Below, piece by piece: positions 60,404 through 64,000 of a stretch of 64,000 bases of DNA. This stretch comes from Pycnococcus provasolii (taxonomy: Eukaryota > Chlorophyta > Pseudoscourfieldiophyceae > Pseudoscourfieldiales > Pycnococcaceae): the NCBI GenBank assembly GCA_938743325.2, contig OW568892.1, forward strand, positions 248,001 through 312,000, given 5' to 3'. Positions within the stretch are counted from its first letter, which is position 1; every line of letters starts with the position of its first letter. The translations under genes were made by a program, and so were the position numbers. The notes beneath the pieces were generated by a model. The model saw nothing but the letters and a program-made list of their open reading frames with translations. It did not search any database and was not told the DNA's origin.

Positions 60404-62842
60404 ATGATCCGCTGCGTGCTCCTCTTAGCCACGTGCGCGTACGTCGCCAACGCCGTCGATATCGTCTTCTCGACGGCTACCGCGCCAGGTGCCTCGAAGG
60501 TTTATGGCACCGGAGATGACGCACAGTACTACACCACCGGAGACTCGCTCACCTTCAACTGGCAGACGTACGATAATAACCGGGCCACCTTGTTGATCGC
60601 TAACCAACCGCCTAACGGTGTAGCACTTGGTAATGCCAATTCCGTACAGTGCTACTGCCGTATGCGTGCGTCGCAGCTCACCTTCAGCCCGTACTGGAAT
60701 TTCGCCACCGGTGCGGGTACGGACATCGGAAATTATGACGTCGGAGCGTTGAATAACCCAACCACTGCCGATCTTGCTGACTCCGGCCTTGAGGCTTACG
60801 GCACCGACTGGACGCTGTGCTCCACCCATGGAGCGTCGTCGCACACAAAAACTTACTCGAACCTGCCTGACGGCTACTACGCGTTCTCCGTCACGTGCGA
60901 ACAAGCTGGTACGTGGACCGTGGCTGGCAATACAGCTGCCAGTGATGGAGCGACGAACTGGCTTGTCAAGGTGGACAACGTCGCGCCCTCTTCCACGGTC
61001 GTGGAGTCCGGCACGGTGTCCGCTACAGGAGGTGCTGCTGCTGCACAGACGTTTGACCCCTCGCCCAACGCTGGACACGGATGGGGAGCTTCGCAGAACG
61101 GCATCTTCAACTTCGCCCTCTCTACCACGGACTACTACGGAACCGCCAATGGAGCGCCCTACACGGCCGTGCAGACGACTGCGAACAAGGCGCTCTGCGG
61201 TAATAACCCCCCTAACAACTGCGAGCTGCAAGCAATTACGTACCTGTGCGCTGTGGACAACGGTGCTTACGCCGCGTGCGGAGGCACGATAGGACAAACG
61301 GGCGGTGGAACGTTCTCGACGGCGTCCCTGACGGCTGGCGAGCACGTCCTGCGCGTCAAGGCTGTGGACAAGGCTGGAAACACGGAGACGTACGCCTCCT
61401 TCTACTCGTTCTCCGTGCGCCCGCACGCGAAGAACGCCGGATGCACGTTCCGCTACGACCTCGACTCCGCGGGCTACACGAGCCTGGGAAGCACGGCTAC
61501 GAAGACGCTCTCTGGACTCACGGATGGCTCGCACACGTTCGGGGTGCTTGCGGTGGACTCGGTATCCAACGTTGGCACGGCGCAGAGCTTCACGTGGACG
61601 GTGGACACGACGCCGCCGACGGCTACCATCACGACGACGTGGTCCGCTCAGGGCAACCCGACGTCCACCGCCGGAACGTTCGCGTGGAGCTTCAGCGAGT
61701 CGGGATCGTACTCCAAGTACTCGACGGACGGAACGACGTACACGATGCCTGGAACGCTCACGGCGACGACCGTGACGCTTGCGGCGAACACATTCCCCAT
61801 CGGTTCGCGATCCTTCAAGGTGTACGGCGTGGACCTGCTCGGAAATGCCGGATCGGCTGCCACGGACTCGTTCACGGTCGAGCCGATCGACACGACCGTC
61901 AGCACGACGAGCGACTACGCGTGCTCAGGCACCCCATCGGCGGCGATCAAGGAGACGTCCGTGACGTACAGCATCTCCGCGACGATTGACCAGGCCGCCG
62001 CGTCTGTTTACACGTACATGTACAAGCTCGACAGCGGAAGCTGGAAGCAGGGTGTGCACTTCCCCGCGTTTGGAATCAAGGGCCTCTCGGAGGGCGTTCA
62101 CCAGCTTGAGGCGAAGGCGTACACGTCCGCTGGCGTGGTGGATCCCACACCGGCGTGCAGGAAGTTCATCATCGACATGACGAAGCCGGTGACGACGATC
62201 ACCGCGCCGGGTGCCTCGAAACAGGGTGCCGCCCCTACGTTCGGCGGTAAGGTGACGGATGCCAACATCCAGGCGACGGGCGGAACGACGTACCGCGTGG
62301 AGAAGGTTGGCGACGCGAGCTTTTCAAGCGTCACGGGCTCGGTGGCCACGGCTACGGACGGCTCGTTCACGATCACGCTGTCGACCATGGCCGACGGCCT
62401 GTACCAGATTTACGTGCGCCACACGGACATGGCTGGCAATGTTGGCTCCGAGACGATGGTCGAGTGGACCGTCGACACGGCGGTGCCGAACACGATGGTG
62501 TCGAGCGGCCCCTCGAGCCCGACTGCGGCTACGACGGCTTCGTTCCTCTTCGCGTGCGACGAGTCCCCGTGCACGTACAAGTACAAGGTTGACTCCGCCG
62601 ACAACTACAGCTCGTCGTCGACGGCGCGCCTCAACCTCTCGAGCATCGCGCCTGGCGTTCACACGATCGAGGTTCACGCGATCGATGTGGCAGGCAACGA
62701 GGACTTGTCTGCGGCTGCGTACACGTGGACGGTCTTCGACGCGACGACGTACGCGTCGCTGGAGACGAGCGCGAAGTTCAGTTTGAATGGCCCGACGCCG
62801 CTGGAGTACACGCCTCCGGCGGAGAACTACGTGCACGTTTGA
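60404..62842 (+). CDS. Secreted Ig-like repeat protein
   Basis: 812 residues from ATG 60404, which gives a signal peptide (IRCVLLLATCAYVANAVD). The mature protein is a chain of about six beta-sandwich modules of 90-110 residues, each ending like GEHVLRVKAVDKAGN, GSHTFGVLAVDSVSN or GVHTIEVHAIDVAGNED and starting TVDTTPPT or TVDTAVPNT. These are the Ig-like repeats common in bacterial adhesins and in algal extracellular proteins. No membrane segment or wall anchor is seen, so it is probably secreted or wall-attached. An in-frame extension upstream (to about 60206) is Arg/Phe-rich and may be leader sequence. Confidence 0.8.
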   Translation: MIRCVLLLATCAYVANAVDIVFSTATAPGASKVYGTGDDAQYYTTGDSLTFNWQTYDNNRATLLIANQPPNGVALGNANSVQCYCRMRASQLTFSPYWNFATGAGTDIGNYDVGALNNPTTADLADSGLEAYGTDWTLCSTHGASSHTKTYSNLPDGYYAFSVTCEQAGTWTVAGNTAASDGATNWLVKVDNVAPSSTVVESGTVSATGGAAAAQTFDPSPNAGHGWGASQNGIFNFALSTTDYYGTANGAPYTAVQTTANKALCGNNPPNNCELQAITYLCAVDNGAYAACGGTIGQTGGGTFSTASLTAGEHVLRVKAVDKAGNTETYASFYSFSVRPHAKNAGCTFRYDLDSAGYTSLGSTATKTLSGLTDGSHTFGVLAVDSVSNVGTAQSFTWTVDTTPPTATITTTWSAQGNPTSTAGTFAWSFSESGSYSKYSTDGTTYTMPGTLTATTVTLAANTFPIGSRSFKVYGVDLLGNAGSAATDSFTVEPIDTTVSTTSDYACSGTPSAAIKETSVTYSISATIDQAAASVYTYMYKLDSGSWKQGVHFPAFGIKGLSEGVHQLEAKAYTSAGVVDPTPACRKFIIDMTKPVTTITAPGASKQGAAPTFGGKVTDANIQATGGTTYRVEKVGDASFSSVTGSVATATDGSFTITLSTMADGLYQIYVRHTDMAGNVGSETMVEWTVDTAVPNTMVSSGPSSPTAATTASFLFACDESPCTYKYKVDSADNYSSSSTARLNLSSIAPGVHTIEVHAIDVAGNEDLSAAAYTWTVFDATTYASLETSAKFSLNGPTPLEYTPPAENYVHV

Positions 62843-63322
62843 AAAGATTGCTTGACCCGACATGCGGGCCCAGCCACGGGGGGGGGATGATCGGGACCCG
62901 AGGTGTAGTATCGTAGTGGTTTTTGATACTACTCTATGCATAGTAACTCTCACATTCACGTTCTTCAATAACTCAATTCACGAGTTCTCGTTTTGAACTT
63001 TAATCTACCATAGACTATGGCGCCATTCATGAGTGCGTGGGTGTTCTCATGGAGGTGTTTACTAAAAACTGCAGCCTTAGAGTAGTTGCGTACACCACTG
63101 ACTGGTGTCAGTGAGTAGGAAGTACTGTGACCACCATTGTACCGGTACCAGTAGACTAATAAAACATCGCAGTCAAAAATAGTTCGTAGTTCGTACCGGT
63201 ACAGTACAGGTGGTAAGTTAAAGTCTACCGTGTGAATGAATTGCCCAAACCTTACCGTACCACTGGTCAACCAAGGCACCGGGACCTCTCCAGTAGATAG
63301 GACTATTTCCGGCTGGACTTCC

Positions 63323-63325
<3 letters not shown>

Positions 63326-63366
<41 letters not shown>

Positions 63367-63401
63367 CACACAGTCACACACACACAGTCACACACACACA
63401 G

Positions 63402-63438
<37 letters not shown>

Positions 63439-63440
63439 AC
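63326..63440. repeat. CA-dinucleotide microsatellite
   Basis: Two long CA runs separated by CACAGTCACA repeats. Confidence 0.95.
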
Positions 63441-63471
63441 TTAAAGGTACAAGGGGGATGCCCGTACGTTA

Positions 63472-63492
63472 TTAGGGTTAGGGTTAGGGTTA
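63472..63492. repeat. Telomere-type TTAGGG array
   Basis: Three TTAGGG units, about 125 bp upstream of the GT31-like start, in sense orientation. Confidence 0.9.
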
Positions 63493-63619
63493 CCAGTTCT
63501 GGTTTCGGGTTTCGGTTGGAATTTTTTCGGAACTGACAGCTCGTTGGATGGCGTTATTCTCGGCGTATTCGAATTTCTGGATTTCATCTTGTCACACAAC
63601 ACAATAATACGTTTTTTTC

Positions 63620-64000
63620 ATGGTAACAACGCGTGTGCTGCTGGTGTTAGCCGTGGTGGTGGTGGTGGTGGTGCTTGCTCTCGATGATGTAACTGGAGTC
63701 TGTGGCTTACAACAACAAGAAAGGTTGCAGCGGTCAGGTGGGCGTGGTCAGGTGGTGGATCCGTTCGTCGCCTGCTTCATCCCCAGCGGACCTGATCCTA
63801 CTGATTACGCGTTTGAAGCCATGCGCACGTGGGGGAGGAAGTGCGACGTGATTCACTTCACGTCCAACAAAGCGGACGCTTCCATCGATATGGTGAAAGC
63901 GCACGATTTACCAATGTGCTCAAAGGAAAACTGGAAATTTCGAATTGCGAGCAACGACATGAACGGTGCATCGCGATGCCGAATTTTTGACCAGATCGCC
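63620..64000 (+). CDS. GT31-like galactosyltransferase, 3' end outside window
   Basis: The frame opens at ATG 63620 and is still open at the window end (127 codons). A signal anchor (VLLVLAVVVVVVVLAL) gives type II Golgi topology. The sequence then reads VACFIPSGPDPTDYAFEAMR, TWGRKCDVIHFTSNK; TWGxxC followed by a hydrophobic strand is the start of the C1GalT/Fringe-type GT31 fold. The catalytic DxD region is beyond the window. The acceptor is unknown. Confidence 0.65.
   Translation, partial: MVTTRVLLVLAVVVVVVVLALDDVTGVCGLQQQERLQRSGGRGQVVDPFVACFIPSGPDPTDYAFEAMRTWGRKCDVIHFTSNKADASIDMVKAHDLPMCSKENWKFRIASNDMNGASRCRIFDQIA

Larger units (their letters stand above)
62843..63619. other. Spacer with CA microsatellite and TTAGGG array
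   Basis: 777 bp without a gene. A CA run (63326-63364) and CACACACAGT-type repeats to 63440 are followed by a TTAGGG array (63472-63492). Confidence 0.6.

Overview
This window is nuclear DNA from a eukaryote, most likely a small flagellate-capable green alga of prasinophyte type. Plastid genes of the green lineage are present: a TIC100-like MORN protein of the 1-MDa TIC translocon, an RbcX Rubisco assembly chaperone, a twin-arginine thylakoid-lumen TPR protein and a DUF6816-like lumenal protein. Ciliary genes are present too: IFT22/RABL5, TTLL9 and CEP95-like. Genes are dense, lie on both strands and are mostly intronless; three or four have one short GT-AG intron. Coding regions are GC-rich at third positions. 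Names rest on my reading of motifs, not on database searches.

Layout. 1-7 kb: an ovothiol synthase OvoA cut by the window edge, IFT22, a repeat-rich segment bounded by inverted repeats (3.8-5.0 kb), then a lumenal DUF6816-like protein. 7-18 kb: an unrecognised type II membrane protein, a low-complexity basic protein, a 1.8 kb gene-poor spacer, and a protein kinase carrying a helicase-associated domain. 18-24 kb: a Rieske protein (RFESD type) convergent with TIC100, a YnfA/UPF0060 protein divergent from TIM9, and ARL8. 24-33 kb: a Reeler/DOMON/cytochrome b561 ferric-reductase-like protein with His-Asp runs, and a giant polyproline multi-pass membrane protein. 33-44 kb: a PhyH-like oxygenase with an HxA iron site, RbcX divergent from a FANCJ/BRIP1 helicase, methionine aminopeptidase 1 divergent from a CREST-like membrane protein, and a lumenal TPR protein. 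45-64 kb: a GT90-like protein, an EF-hand membrane protein, a ciliary/centrosomal neighbourhood (TTLL9, a coiled-coil unknown, CEP95, a small two-exon protein), an MFS transporter, a secreted Ig-like repeat protein, and the start of a GT31-like glycosyltransferase.

The genes do not form a single pathway; they sample plastid biogenesis, cilia, membrane traffic, redox metabolism and surface glycosylation. Three observations stand out. (1) Short TTAGGG telomere-type arrays sit in many intergenic regions, often about 90-150 bp before a start codon, and one identical 17-bp form lies upstream of both members of the Rieske/TIC100 pair. (2) The PhyH-like enzyme has His-x-Ala where His-x-Asp is expected, the signature of Fe/2-oxoglutarate halogenases. 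(3) Several sequences look recently duplicated: a 63-bp copy of a BRIP1 exon segment, 62-bp direct repeats plus a 46-bp tandem array before TTLL9, and an inverted-repeat-bounded element at 3.8-5.0 kb. I saw no tRNA, rRNA or CRISPR.
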